Below, piece by piece: positions 1 to 9,061 of a stretch of 64,000 nucleotides of DNA. The number at the start of each line of letters is the position of its first letter. Within the stretch, counting starts at the first letter, position 1. This stretch comes from JAASSS01 sp021767745 (GTDB lineage Bacteria > Pseudomonadota > Gammaproteobacteria > UBA5335). The position numbers and the translations under genes are program-made. The stretch spans positions 173,953-237,952 of the forward strand of contig JAXHVN010000003.1 in NCBI GenBank assembly GCA_034189165.1. Reading direction: 5' to 3'. Below the pieces are notes generated by a model. That model was not told where the DNA came from. It made no database searches and was given only the letters and a program-made list of their open reading frames with translations.

Positions 1-1
1 C

Positions 2-283
2 TTCAACCTCAGTCTGTGCGAGAAGGCCGGCGTGCGGCCGCTCGACTTCGATGGCACGGCCGATGCGATCTTCCACGAGTTCGACCAGAGCGGTCGCCGG
101 CACATGGAGTATCTGCGCGATCACGGGACGTTCGCCGACTTCCCCTACGAGGCGATGCTGCGCGGCATGGCGGCGGTCTATCCGCAGCTGATGGGGCCGG
201 CCGCCGGGCGGTTGCTGCGGGAGGCCGGGGGCGGCGAGGATTTCGAGCAGGCGATCGCCGAGCAGGCCGGGCGCGGCAACTGA
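2..283 (+). CDS. C-terminal fragment of an unidentified protein
   Basis: An open frame enters from the left edge of the window and stops at TGA 281-283, giving about 93 C-terminal residues. The fragment is acidic and soluble, with no membrane segment, signal or cysteine cluster beyond one Cys. It contains aromatic-rich stretches (FHEFDQSGRRHMEYL, DFPYEAML) and ends in a short Gly/Ala tail. I do not recognise the family and assign no function. Frame-consistent GC-rich third positions support it being a real gene end. It is followed by 121 bases before the carbonic anhydrase, on the same strand, so it could be cotranscribed. Confidence 0.6.
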   Translation, partial: FNLSLCEKAGVRPLDFDGTADAIFHEFDQSGRRHMEYLRDHGTFADFPYEAMLRGMAAVYPQLMGPAAGRLLREAGGGEDFEQAIAEQAGRGN

Positions 284-404
284 GGCCGGCAGCGCCCGAT
301 CCCGCACCGGTTGCGGGGCCGATCGCAGCCGCTTCGGGTTACGCTAGATGCCACGGCGAGGGCGGCCCAGCAGCGGGCCACCGCCAGCTATCGGGGAGAA
401 GGCG

Positions 405-1025
405 ATGACGATGGGAGCTGACGAGGCGCTGGCACAGCTGCAGGCCGGCAATCGGCGTTTCGTGGCCAACGCGCAGGACGCGCGGACGGGCACCGGTCCG
501 GCGCGGCGCCATGAGTTGGTCGCCGGGCAGGCGCCGCTCGCGATCATCCTCGGCTGCTCGGATTCGCGGGTGCCGGCGGAGATCGTCTTCGATCAGGGGC
601 TCGGTGACCTGTTCGTGATCCGCGTGGCCGGCAACATCGTCGCTCCCTCGCAGATCGGCAGCGTGGAGTTCGCAGCGCAGGAATTCGGTACGCGGCTGGT
701 GGTGGTGCTGGGCCATTCCCGCTGCGGCGCGATCCAGGCGACGATCAAGGCGCTGGAGGCCCCGGCCCCGGCCTCGATGCCGAACATCGACTCGATCGTC
801 GATCGCATCCGCCCGGCCGTGGTGGGCCTGCTGGAAACCGAGCTGCGCACCGATCATGACCGGCTGGTGCACCAGGCGGTACGGGCCAACATCCGCGCCT
901 CGGCCAACCAACTGCGGCATGGCTCGCGCCTGCTCGAGCAGCTGATCGCCGAGGACGGCCTGCGCGTCGTGGGCGCCGAGTACGCGCTGGAGACGGGACG
1001 GGTCGAGTTCTTCGACGGCGTCTAG
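405..1025 (+). CDS. Beta-class carbonic anhydrase
   Basis: This 206-residue cytoplasmic protein should interconvert CO2 and bicarbonate. It has the beta-class zinc site: Cys51 in GCSDSRVP with the Asp53-Arg55 dyad, and His104 and Cys107 in GHSRCGA. The start at 405 is preceded by GGGGAG at 393-398; a second ATG at 411 is a less likely start. An open frame continues upstream to 348 but has no ribosome site. The 3' end lies four bases from the typA stop on the opposite strand, with no terminator between them. Length and motifs are normal for the family. Confidence 0.93.
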   Translation: MTMGADEALAQLQAGNRRFVANAQDARTGTGPARRHELVAGQAPLAIILGCSDSRVPAEIVFDQGLGDLFVIRVAGNIVAPSQIGSVEFAAQEFGTRLVVVLGHSRCGAIQATIKALEAPAPASMPNIDSIVDRIRPAVVGLLETELRTDHDRLVHQAVRANIRASANQLRHGSRLLEQLIAEDGLRVVGAEYALETGRVEFFDGV

Positions 1026-1029
1026 GCCG

Positions 1030-2850
1030 CTAGGACTTCGCCCCGCGGCTGGCGCGCTTGCGCTCGTTCTCCTGCAGGTGCCGCTTGCGCAGTCGGACGG
1101 CGGCCGGTGTCACCTCCACCAGTTCATCGTCGTCGATGAACTCCAGCGCCTGCTCCAACGTCAGCCGCACCGGCGGGGTCAGCAGGATGTTCTCGTCCGA
1201 GCCGGAGGCGCGGATGTTGGTCAGCTGCTTGGCCTTGAGCGGATTCACCGTAAGATCGTTATCGCGGCTGTGCTCGCCGATGATCATGCCCTCGTAGATC
1301 TCCTCGCCCGGCCCGATGAACAGCCGCCCGCGCTCCTGCAGATTGAACAGTGCATAGCCGAGCGACTTGCCGGTGCCGTTGCTGATCAGTACGCCGTTCT
1401 GACGCGCGGTCTGCGCCTGCCGGCGCACCGGGGCGTAGTGGTCGAAGACGTGGTGCAGCAGGCCGGTGCCGCTGGTGGCCGAGAGGAATTCGGTCTGAAA
1501 GCCGATCAGCCCGCGCGCCGGGATGATGTAGTCCAGCCGCACGCGGCCCTTGCCGTCGGGCAGCATGTCCTTGAGTTCGCCGCCGCGCGCGCCGAGCCGT
1601 TCCATCACCTTGCCCTGGTGGATTTCCTCCACGTCCACCGTCAGTGCCTCGTGCGGTTCCTGCCGCTCGCCGTCCACCTCGCGCACGATCACCTGCGGGC
1701 GCGAGACGGCCAGCTCGTAACCCTCCCGGCGCATGTTCTCGATCAGGATGGACAGGTGCAGCTCGCCCCGGCCGGAGACCTTGAGCGTGTCCGGGTCGTC
1801 CGTGTCCTCGACGCGCAGCGCCACGTTGTGCAGCAGCTCGCGCTCCAGGCGCTCGCGCACCTGGCGGCTGGTGACGTACTTGCCCTCGCGCCCGGCGAAG
1901 GGCGAGTCGTTCACCAGGAAGTTCATGCTGACGGTCGGCTCATCCACCGTCAGCGCCGGCAGCGGCTCGACGGCGTCCGGATGGCACAGCGTGTCGGAGA
2001 TGTAGAGCGGATCGAGGCCCGTGAAGGCGATGATGTCGCCGGCCTCGGCCGTCGGCACCTCGACCCGCTCCAGACCGTGGAAGCCGAAGATCTGCAGCAT
2101 GCGCCCCTGGCGGCGCCGCCCGTCCGCCGCGATGGCCACCACCGGCGAGTTGGTGGCGACGCGGCCGCGATTGATGCGGCCGATGCCGATCACGCCGACG
2201 TAGCTGTTGTAGTCCAGCGAGGAGACCTGCAGCTGGAACGGACCCTCTGCGTCCACCTGCGGCGGCGACACGCGCTGCACGATGGTCTCGAACAGCGGCG
2301 TCATGTCGCCCTCGGTGACCTGCTCGTCCTCGCTCGCGTAGCCGCGCAGCGCCGAGGCGTAGATCACCGGGAAGTCGAGCTGCTCGTCGGTGGCGCCGAG
2401 CCGGTCGAACAGATCGAAGGTCTGGTTCAGCACCCAGTCGGGTCGGGCGCCGGGCCGGTCGATCTTGTTGATCACCACGATGGGCTTGAGGCCGAGGGCA
2501 AAGGCCTTCTGCGTGACGAAGCGCGTCTGCGGCATGGGGCCGTCGACCGCATCGACCAGCAGCAGGACCGAGTCCACCATCGAGAGCACACGCTCGACCT
2601 CGCCGCCGAAGTCGGCATGGCCCGGTGTGTCGACGATGTTGATGCGCCAGTCGCGCCAGCGCAGCGCGGTGTTCTTGGCCAGGATGGTGATGCCACGCTC
2701 GCGTTCCAGATCGTTGCTGTCCATCAGGCGCTCCACCGGTGCGGCGCGCGCATCGAGCGTGCCGGACTGCTGCAGCAGCTTGTCCACCAGCGTGGTCTTG
2801 CCGTGATCGACGTGGGCAATGATCGCGATGTTGCGCAGATTTTCGTTCAT
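1030..2850 (-). CDS. typA: Translational GTPase TypA/BipA
   Basis: This 606-residue EF-G-like GTPase binds ribosomes and acts in 50S assembly and stress or cold adaptation. The N-terminus has the G1 loop AHVDHGKTT, the switch region ERGITILAKNTA, G3 DTPGHADFGGEV and G4 NKIDRPGARP. EF-G-like domains III and V and the TypA-specific C-terminal domain (ending KRASRGAKS) follow. Length matches the usual 600-615. It is a single gene, divergent from the lpxL-like gene, with a perfect TATAAT on its strand 33-38 bases before the start. Convergent with the carbonic anhydrase. Confidence 0.97.
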   Translation of the reverse strand: MNENLRNIAIIAHVDHGKTTLVDKLLQQSGTLDARAAPVERLMDSNDLERERGITILAKNTALRWRDWRINIVDTPGHADFGGEVERVLSMVDSVLLLVDAVDGPMPQTRFVTQKAFALGLKPIVVINKIDRPGARPDWVLNQTFDLFDRLGATDEQLDFPVIYASALRGYASEDEQVTEGDMTPLFETIVQRVSPPQVDAEGPFQLQVSSLDYNSYVGVIGIGRINRGRVATNSPVVAIAADGRRRQGRMLQIFGFHGLERVEVPTAEAGDIIAFTGLDPLYISDTLCHPDAVEPLPALTVDEPTVSMNFLVNDSPFAGREGKYVTSRQVRERLERELLHNVALRVEDTDDPDTLKVSGRGELHLSILIENMRREGYELAVSRPQVIVREVDGERQEPHEALTVDVEEIHQGKVMERLGARGGELKDMLPDGKGRVRLDYIIPARGLIGFQTEFLSATSGTGLLHHVFDHYAPVRRQAQTARQNGVLISNGTGKSLGYALFNLQERGRLFIGPGEEIYEGMIIGEHSRDNDLTVNPLKAKQLTNIRASGSDENILLTPPVRLTLEQALEFIDDDELVEVTPAAVRLRKRHLQENERKRASRGAKS

Positions 2851-2882
2851 GGAGCGCGGGGGCCTCGGGCAGCGGGGCGGCT

Positions 2883-2888
2883 ATTATA
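2883..2888 (-). promoter_or_regulatory. Candidate typA -10 box (TATAAT)
   Basis: A perfect TATAAT reads on the minus strand here, placing a start of transcription about 27 bases before the typA ATG. The expected -35 position is GC-rich with no good match. The same bases read TATTAT on the plus strand, so the lpxL-like gene could also use them. Confidence 0.45.
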
Positions 2889-2930
2889 GGGCCGGGCGCG
2901 GGCGGCGCTCCCGCGGTGATGAGGTTTTCG

Positions 2931-3917
2931 ATGTCGGACAGGATGATCCGCCTGCTGGACTGGCTCGGCCGGCTGCCCTGGCCGCTGGCGCACGGGCTCG
3001 GCTATCTGCTCGGCCTGGCGCTGGGCGCGCTGCCGCTGAAGGGCAGCCGCATCGCCGACGCCAATCTCGCGGTGTGCCTGCCACATCTGCCAGCCTGGCG
3101 CCGCCGGCTGCTGCGCCTGCGCAGCTTCGGCCACATCGGCTGCATCATGCTCGAAAGCCGGCGGATCTGGCGGGCCGACGTGGCCGGTATCGAGCGGCTC
3201 GTGCATCGGGTGCAGGGCGAGGCGGTGCTGCGCGAGGCCATCGAGCGCGGCCGTGGCGTCCTGGTGGTCACCCCGCATCTGGGCGGCTGGGAAGTGCTGA
3301 ACCAGTACCTGGCGAGCCGCTATCCGCTGACCACGCTCTATCGCCCGCAGCGTGGTGCGCTGGAGGATCACGCCGCCGCCGGCCGGCGGCGGCTCGGCGC
3401 GCGACTGGTGCCGACCTCGGCCGGTGGCGTGCGGGCGCTGCGCCGGGCACTGGCACGCGGCGAACTCGTCGGCATGCTGCCGGACCAGGACATCAGCCGG
3501 GGCGGCGCCGCCGGACTGTTCGTGCGCTACTTCGGCCAGCAGGCGCATACGCCTGTGCTGCCGGCCCGCCTGGCGGCCAGCAGCGGCGCCGCGGTGGTGA
3601 TGGCGGTGGCCCGCCGTCGCCTGGGGCGGGGCTTCGATCTGAACTTCAGTCCGGTCGGCGGCGTCAGCGAGGCGGCCTCGGCGGCGGCCGGTGCACTTGC
3701 CCTGAACGCGGCGCTGGAGCGGGTGATCGTCGCGCTGCCGGCGCAGTACTGGTGGAGCTATCCGCGCTTTCGCCGGCGCCCGCCAGGTGCCGCGCCGATC
3801 TACGGGCGCGACGAGCGCCGGCTCAGCCGGGCAGCAGCGGCGCCGGCAGACTCGGCGGCGCCGCGATGTGCCGCTCCAGAATCCGGCGGAACACCTGCGG
3901 ATCCTTCGTATGAGTGA
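2931..3917 (+). CDS. LpxL/HtrB-type lipid A acyltransferase
   Basis: This 328-residue inner-membrane-associated protein of the lysophospholipid acyltransferase family likely transfers a secondary acyl chain to lipid A. It has a hydrophobic N-terminal anchor (about residues 15-35) and the H-x4-E catalytic motif at His116-Glu121 (HLGGWE), followed by a YRPQ block. The start at 2931 is chosen because GAGG sits six bases upstream; GTG 2916 and ATG 2919 are alternatives. The last 30 residues, rich in Ala and Pro, lie antisense to the end of thrB, a 95-base convergent overlap, and are probably not conserved. The exact acyl donor or acceptor cannot be told. Confidence 0.85.
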   Translation: MSDRMIRLLDWLGRLPWPLAHGLGYLLGLALGALPLKGSRIADANLAVCLPHLPAWRRRLLRLRSFGHIGCIMLESRRIWRADVAGIERLVHRVQGEAVLREAIERGRGVLVVTPHLGGWEVLNQYLASRYPLTTLYRPQRGALEDHAAAGRRRLGARLVPTSAGGVRALRRALARGELVGMLPDQDISRGGAAGLFVRYFGQQAHTPVLPARLAASSGAAVVMAVARRRLGRGFDLNFSPVGGVSEAASAAAGALALNAALERVIVALPAQYWWSYPRFRRRPPGAAPIYGRDERRLSRAAAAPADSAAPRCAAPESGGTPADPSYE

Positions 3918-4779
3918 TCTCGCCCGGCCGCGGGAAGTGCAGGTCCACCAGCCGCGACAGCCAGAAGCGCAGCGCGGCGGCACGTAGCAGCGGCGCCCAG
4001 GCCAGCGCCTCGACCGCCTGCAGCGGCCGCTCGGCAGCGTACGCCGACAGCGCCGCGTTGGCGCGGTGCTCATCGAGCGTGCCGTCGGCCCTCACGCACC
4101 AGTCGTTGACGGCGATGGCCACGTCGAACAGCAGCACGTCGCGGCAGGCGTAGTAGAAATCGATCAGGCCGCTGATGCGGGTGGCCTCGAACAGGGCGTT
4201 GTCGTGGAACAGGTCGCCATGGATGATGCCCGTCGGCAGGTCGAGATGCCGGAAGCGTTCCTGATGGGCCAGTTCCTCGCGCAGCAGCGCGGCCTGCGCG
4301 GCGTCCAGCCGCCCATCGAGCCGCGCGGCGGCCTGTTGCCACCACGCTGGGCCGCGGCTGTTGGCGCGCACGCCAGGGAAGTCCCCGGCGGCCCGGTGCA
4401 GGCGACCGAGCGCCCGGCCCATCGCCGCGCAATGGTCCACGCTCGGGCTCGATACGCTGGCGCCGGAGAGTCGCTGCACCAGCGCGGCGGGCCTGTCGTT
4501 CAGGCGGCGCAGCACCTGGCCCTGCCGATCGGGCTGTGGCCGCGGGCTCGGCACGCCGCGCGCGGCGAGGTGGCCCATGAGGTCGAGGCAGAAGGGCAGC
4601 TCCGCCTCCGGCAGCGTCTCGAACAGCGTCAACACCCAGCGGCCGCCGCTGGTGTCGACGAAGTAGTTCGTGTTCTCGATGCCGGCGCTGATCCCCCGAT
4701 AGTCACGCAGTTCGCCGACGTCGTAGGTGGCGAGGAACGCACGCAGCTCATCGCCGCCGACGGGGGTGTAGACAGACAT
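3823..4779 (-). CDS. thrB: Homoserine kinase, ThrB type II
   Basis: This 318-residue kinase phosphorylates homoserine in threonine synthesis. It belongs to the aminoglycoside-phosphotransferase fold used for ThrB in Pseudomonas-like bacteria, not the GHMP family of E. coli ThrB. Seen motifs are the N-terminal GISAGIENTNYFV, the catalytic loop GIIHGDLFHDN and the metal-binding GLIDFYYA. The start MSVYTPV is the family-typical one; the open frame runs 71 codons further upstream into trkH territory but is out of family. It follows trkH by 85 bases on the same strand. Its 3' end overlaps the acyltransferase by 95 bases. Confidence 0.93.
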   Translation of the reverse strand: MSVYTPVGGDELRAFLATYDVGELRDYRGISAGIENTNYFVDTSGGRWVLTLFETLPEAELPFCLDLMGHLAARGVPSPRPQPDRQGQVLRRLNDRPAALVQRLSGASVSSPSVDHCAAMGRALGRLHRAAGDFPGVRANSRGPAWWQQAAARLDGRLDAAQAALLREELAHQERFRHLDLPTGIIHGDLFHDNALFEATRISGLIDFYYACRDVLLFDVAIAVNDWCVRADGTLDEHRANAALSAYAAERPLQAVEALAWAPLLRAAALRFWLSRLVDLHFPRPGEITHTKDPQVFRRILERHIAAPPSLPAPLLPG

Positions 4780-4864
4780 CGAACGGGACCGACGCTCGGA
4801 CCGATGGGCCGGTGAGCTTACCGGAGCCCCGCGCACCGGTACAGGCGCAGGCGTATCGCCGGCG

Positions 4865-6316
4865 CTAGCGCCGCCAGAAGGCGGGCGTGAGCAGCACCAG
4901 CAGCGTGAAGATCTCCAGGCGACCGAGCAGCATGGCGCCGACCAGTACCCATTTGGAGAAGTCGTTGATCTCGCCGTAGTTGGCGGCCACATCGCCGAGT
5001 CCGGGGCCGAGGTTGTTGAGGCAGGCGGCGACGGCGGAGAAGGCCGTGATCTGGTCGAGCCCTGTGGCCATCAACAACAGCAGCATGATCGCGAAAAGCA
5101 CCACGTAGGCCGAAAAGAAGCCATACACCGCCTCGATCACCTGCGGCGAGACCGTGCGCCGGCCGAGCTTGATCGGCACCTCCGCCGACGGGTGCACCAG
5201 TCGCACCAGTTCGCGCGCGCCCTGCTTGAGCATCAGCAGCCCGCGGATCACCTTCATGCCGCCGGCGGTCGAGCCCGCCGAGCCGCCGATGAAGCTGGTG
5301 AAGATCAGCAGCACCGGCAGCAGCCCCGGCCACAGGTGGAACGCCTCCACGGTGAAGCCGGTGGTGGTGGCGATGGAGACCACGTGGAACAGGCCGCTGG
5401 TCGCCGTCTGCAGCGGCGCGCCGCGATCGCCGAACAGCAGCAGGTAACCCACCACCGCGGCGGCCGCCGCGAGGATGTAGCAGGCATAGGCGCGGAATTC
5501 GCTGTCCTGCCGGTAGGGCGCGATGCTGGCGTTGCGCCAGGCCACGAAGTGCAGGGCGAAGTTGCAGCCGGAGATGAACATGAAGGCCGTGGCGATCAGC
5601 CAGAGCAGCTGACTGTCGAAATGCCCGAAGCTGGCGTCGTGGGTGGAGAAGCCGCCGATGGCCACGGTCGAGAAGGCGTGGGTGATGGCATCGAACAGAT
5701 CCATGCCTGCCCCCCAGTAGGCCAGGGCGCACAGCGAGGTCAGCCCGAGGTAGAGATACCAGAGCGCCTTGGCCGTCTGCGTGATGCGCGGGGTGAGTTT
5801 GTTGTCCTTGACCGGGCCGGGCATCTCCGCCCGATAGAGCTGCATGCCGCCGATGCCGAGCATCGGCAGGATGGCCACCGCCAGCACGATGATGCCCATC
5901 CCGCCGAGCCACTGCAGCTGCTGGCGATACCAGAGCACCGACTCGGGCAGTGCGTCGATGCCGACCAGCACGGTGGCGCCGGTGGTGGTCAGGCCGGAGA
6001 CCGACTCGAACACGGCATCGGTGATGTCAAGGTCCGCCGCCGCCGCCGGGATGAGGGGGATCGCCCCGAGCAGGCCGAGTCCGGCCCAGAACGAGACCAC
6101 CACCAGATAGCCGTCGCGCAGTCGCAGGTCGATGCGGTCGTGGCGCACGGGGTACCACAGCGCGAGGCCCGTCGCCAGGATGATCACGAAGCTCGTCAGG
6201 AAGCCGAGCAGGGCGCCGTCGTCGAACAGCAGCGAGATCAGCACGGGCGGCAGCATCGTGCCGCTGAACAGCACGGCCAGCAGGCCGACCACACGTTGCA
6301 CGGTGCGCCGGTGCAT
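4865..6316 (-). CDS. trkH: Trk potassium uptake channel subunit TrkH
   Basis: This 483-residue integral inner-membrane protein is the potassium-translocating subunit of the Trk system. It has the multiple pore-loop repeats of the TrkH/KtrB family, seen as LTTTGATVL, FSTVAIGGFSTHD, SIATTTGFT and SAVAACLNNLGPGLGDV, which form the selectivity filter. Length equals E. coli TrkH. It starts two bases after the trkA stop, so the two are translationally coupled and the subunits are made together. TrkH is gated by TrkA with nucleotides. Confidence 0.97.
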   Translation of the reverse strand: MHRRTVQRVVGLLAVLFSGTMLPPVLISLLFDDGALLGFLTSFVIILATGLALWYPVRHDRIDLRLRDGYLVVVSFWAGLGLLGAIPLIPAAAADLDITDAVFESVSGLTTTGATVLVGIDALPESVLWYRQQLQWLGGMGIIVLAVAILPMLGIGGMQLYRAEMPGPVKDNKLTPRITQTAKALWYLYLGLTSLCALAYWGAGMDLFDAITHAFSTVAIGGFSTHDASFGHFDSQLLWLIATAFMFISGCNFALHFVAWRNASIAPYRQDSEFRAYACYILAAAAAVVGYLLLFGDRGAPLQTATSGLFHVVSIATTTGFTVEAFHLWPGLLPVLLIFTSFIGGSAGSTAGGMKVIRGLLMLKQGARELVRLVHPSAEVPIKLGRRTVSPQVIEAVYGFFSAYVVLFAIMLLLLMATGLDQITAFSAVAACLNNLGPGLGDVAANYGEINDFSKWVLVGAMLLGRLEIFTLLVLLTPAFWRR

Positions 6317-6318
6317 GC

Positions 6319-7692
6319 CTAGATGAAGGTCACGCCGACCTGGAACAGTTGCTCCACCTCGGCAATGTGTGTCTTCTCCACCACGAACAGGATGACATGA
6401 TCGCCCGCCTCGATCTGCGTGTCGTGGTGGGCGATGATCACCTCCTCGCCGCGGACGATGGCGCCGATCGTGGCGCCGGGCGGCAGGGTGATGTCCTCGA
6501 TCCGCCGGCCCACCACGCGCGAGGACGTGGCGTTGCCATGGGCCACCGCCTCGATCGCCTCCGCTGCGCCGCGCCGCAGCGAGTGCACCGCCACCACGTC
6601 ACCGCGGCGCACGTGCGCGAGCAGTGCCCCGATCGTCGCCTGCTGCGGCGAGATCGCCACGTCGATGATGCTGCCCTGCACCAAGTCGACGTAGGACGCC
6701 CGGTTGATCAGCGACATCACCTTGCGCGCGCCCAGGCGCTTGGCCAGCATCGCCGAGAGGATGTTGGCCTCATCGTCATTGGTGATGGCGCAGAACACGT
6801 CGGCGTTCTCGATGTTCTCCTCGATCAGCAGGTCCTGATCGGCCACATCGCCCACCAGCACCACCGATCGCGACAGGTGCTCGGAAATCTCCCGCGCCCG
6901 CGATGGCGAGCGCTCGATGATCTTCACCTGACAGTCCCGCTCCAGCCGCTGCGCCAGCCGCAGGCCGATGTTGCCGCCGCCGGCCAACGTCAGCCGCTTG
7001 ACCGGCTTGTCCAGCCGGCGCAGCTCGCTGATGACGGCGCGGATATCCCGCTTGGCGGCGATGAAGAAGACCTCGTCGTCCACCTCGATCACTGTGCCGC
7101 CTTCGGGGATGATGGCCTCGCCGCGTCGATAGATCGCCGCTACCCGGGTCTGCACGCTCGGCATGTGCTCGCGCAGCGTGCGCAGCTCCTTGCCGACCAA
7201 CGCACCGCCGTAGTAGGCCCGTACGCCCACCAGCTGTACCAGCCCGTCGGCGAAGTCCATCACCTGCAGGGCACCGGGGTACTCGATCAGCCGCCGGATG
7301 TAGTCCGTCACCAGCTGCTCGGGGCTGATGATCATGTCCACCGGCAGCGCGTCCTGCACGAACAGCCGCTCCTCGCGCAGATATTCCGAGGAGCGGACGC
7401 GGGCGATCTTGGTCGGCGTGCGAAACAGGGTGTAGGCGACCTGGCAGGCGATCATGTTCACCTCGTCGCTCTCGGTGACGGCGATCACCATGTCGGCGTC
7501 GTCCGCCCCGGCGCGGGAGAGCACATCGGGGTGCGAGGCGAAGCCGTTCACGGTGCGGATGTCGAGCCGTGCCTGCATCTCCTGGAGCAGCTCCGGCTTG
7601 CGGTCCACCACGGTGATGTCGTTGGACTCGTTCGCCAGCTGGTGTGCCAGTGAGGCACCCACCCGCCCGGCACCCAGGATGATGATTTTCAT
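6319..7692 (-). CDS. trkA: Trk system regulatory NAD-binding subunit TrkA
   Basis: This 457-residue cytoplasmic protein binds NAD(H) and gates TrkH. It has two tandem RCK_N Rossmann domains, the first with GAGRVGASLA at residues 7-16 and the second with AGGGNIGLRLA near residue 237, each followed by an RCK_C domain. The usual length is 458. It lies between rsmB (34 bases upstream) and trkH (two bases downstream) on the same strand, the order seen in Pseudomonas near the origin (trkA next to rsmB/sun, fmt, def). Confidence 0.97.
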   Translation of the reverse strand: MKIIILGAGRVGASLAHQLANESNDITVVDRKPELLQEMQARLDIRTVNGFASHPDVLSRAGADDADMVIAVTESDEVNMIACQVAYTLFRTPTKIARVRSSEYLREERLFVQDALPVDMIISPEQLVTDYIRRLIEYPGALQVMDFADGLVQLVGVRAYYGGALVGKELRTLREHMPSVQTRVAAIYRRGEAIIPEGGTVIEVDDEVFFIAAKRDIRAVISELRRLDKPVKRLTLAGGGNIGLRLAQRLERDCQVKIIERSPSRAREISEHLSRSVVLVGDVADQDLLIEENIENADVFCAITNDDEANILSAMLAKRLGARKVMSLINRASYVDLVQGSIIDVAISPQQATIGALLAHVRRGDVVAVHSLRRGAAEAIEAVAHGNATSSRVVGRRIEDITLPPGATIGAIVRGEEVIIAHHDTQIEAGDHVILFVVEKTHIAEVEQLFQVGVTFI

Positions 7693-7726
7693 GAGCGCGG
7701 CACGTTACGGACTCACCCGGTGGGAA

Positions 7727-9061
7727 TCAACCCGCCGGCTGTCGCCTCAGCAGCGCGTAGTAGAAGCCGTCTCTGCCGTGCTCGCCGGGCAGGATCTGGC
7801 GGCCGGCGCCACTCGGCCGGCCGAGCGTCTCGGGCAGCGGCTGCGGCCGGGCATCGGCATGGTCGGCGAGGAATGCCTCGATGACCTCGCGGTTCTCGGC
7901 CTGCAGCACCGAACAGGTGGCGTACAGCAGCTGACCGCCGGGTGCCAGGTGTGGCCACAATGCCTGCAGCAGGGCGCGCTGACGCGCTGCGAGCGCCGGG
8001 ATGTCGGCCGGCCGGCGCAGCAGCTTGATGTCCGGATGGCGGCGGATGACGCCGCTGCCGGAGCAGGGAGCATCCAGCAGGATGTGGTCGAAGCACTCCG
8101 TACCGAAGACGCCCGCCGCCGCGGCGTCCACGGCCTGCAGCCTCACCTGCCGGCCGGCCGCGGCATCGAGGCCCAGACGCGCCAGTGTGAGCCGGACGCG
8201 CTCGAGCCGCCCGGGGTCGATGTCGCAGGCCGTCAGCCGCATCGCCGGATAGCGCTCGAGCAGGTGGGCGCTCTTGCCGCCCGGCGCCGCGCAGGCGTCC
8301 AGCACGTGCGCGCCCGGCGGCACCCGCAGCAGCTCGGCGGCCAGCTGTGCGGCCCCATCCTGCACCGACACGCGCCCATCCGCGAAACCGGGCAGGCCGG
8401 CGACATCGACCGGCGCGGCGAGCTCGAGGCCGGCGGCCTGCCCGGCCAGCGGCCGGGCCGTCAGCCCGTTCGCGGCCAGCTCGGCGAGATAGTCCTCACG
8501 GCTGATGTGCGTCAGGTTGACCCGCAGGGTCATCGGCCCCGGCTGGTCGTTGGCGGTCAGAATCGCCTCCCAGTCCGCCGGCCAGTCGCTCCGCAGGGCC
8601 TCGATCAGCCAGTCGGGATGCCGATGGCGCGCCGCCGGTTGCCGGTCGAGCGCGGCTTCGAGCGCGGCCGCCTCGCGCTGGTAGCGGCGCAGCACGGCGT
8701 TCACCAGCCCCCGCGCCCAGCGCTTGTCGAGCCGCGGCGCGACGGCCACCGTCTCGGCCACGGCGGCATGCGCCGGCACCTGCATCGCCCGCAGCTGGTG
8801 CAGGCCCAGCAGGATCAGCGCCTGGACGTCGGCATCGCGCGGGCGCAGGGGGCGGCTGAGCAGCATGGCCGCCAGCGCTTCGAGCCGCGGCGCCTCACGC
8901 ACCACGCCGTAGCAGGCGGCCTGCAGCCAGGGGCGTTCGGCGGGCGCCACCCGTTCGCTGGCGGTGGCCAGCGGACCGTCGAGCGATCGCTGGCGCCGCA
9001 GCACGGGCTCGAGCGCCTGCGCTGCGGCGAGGCGCACCGGCAGGTGGCCGCGCTCAGCCAA
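7727..9061 (-). CDS. rsmB: 16S rRNA m5C967 methyltransferase RsmB
   Basis: This 444-residue protein methylates C967 of 16S rRNA. An N-terminal NusB-like domain (about 1-140) precedes the Rossmann SAM domain with CAAPGGKSAHLLE, the catalytic DAPCSGSGVIRRHPDIK and the second Cys in YATCSVLQAENREV. No ATG lies near the expected N-terminus. The best starts are TTG at 9061, which overlaps the fmt stop, or GTG at 9037; the longer open frame to 9283 is antisense-like filler inside fmt. The overlap suggests coupled translation from fmt. Confidence 0.93.
   Translation of the reverse strand: MAERGHLPVRLAAAQALEPVLRRQRSLDGPLATASERVAPAERPWLQAACYGVVREAPRLEALAAMLLSRPLRPRDADVQALILLGLHQLRAMQVPAHAAVAETVAVAPRLDKRWARGLVNAVLRRYQREAAALEAALDRQPAARHRHPDWLIEALRSDWPADWEAILTANDQPGPMTLRVNLTHISREDYLAELAANGLTARPLAGQAAGLELAAPVDVAGLPGFADGRVSVQDGAAQLAAELLRVPPGAHVLDACAAPGGKSAHLLERYPAMRLTACDIDPGRLERVRLTLARLGLDAAAGRQVRLQAVDAAAAGVFGTECFDHILLDAPCSGSGVIRRHPDIKLLRRPADIPALAARQRALLQALWPHLAPGGQLLYATCSVLQAENREVIEAFLADHADARPQPLPETLGRPSGAGRQILPGEHGRDGFYYALLRRQPAG

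Noticed and set aside
1078..2889. Long open frame (603 codons) on the plus strand opposite typA
   Set aside because: It is antisense to a fully conserved GTPase; its His/Val/Arg-rich product is typical of shadow frames in GC-rich DNA.
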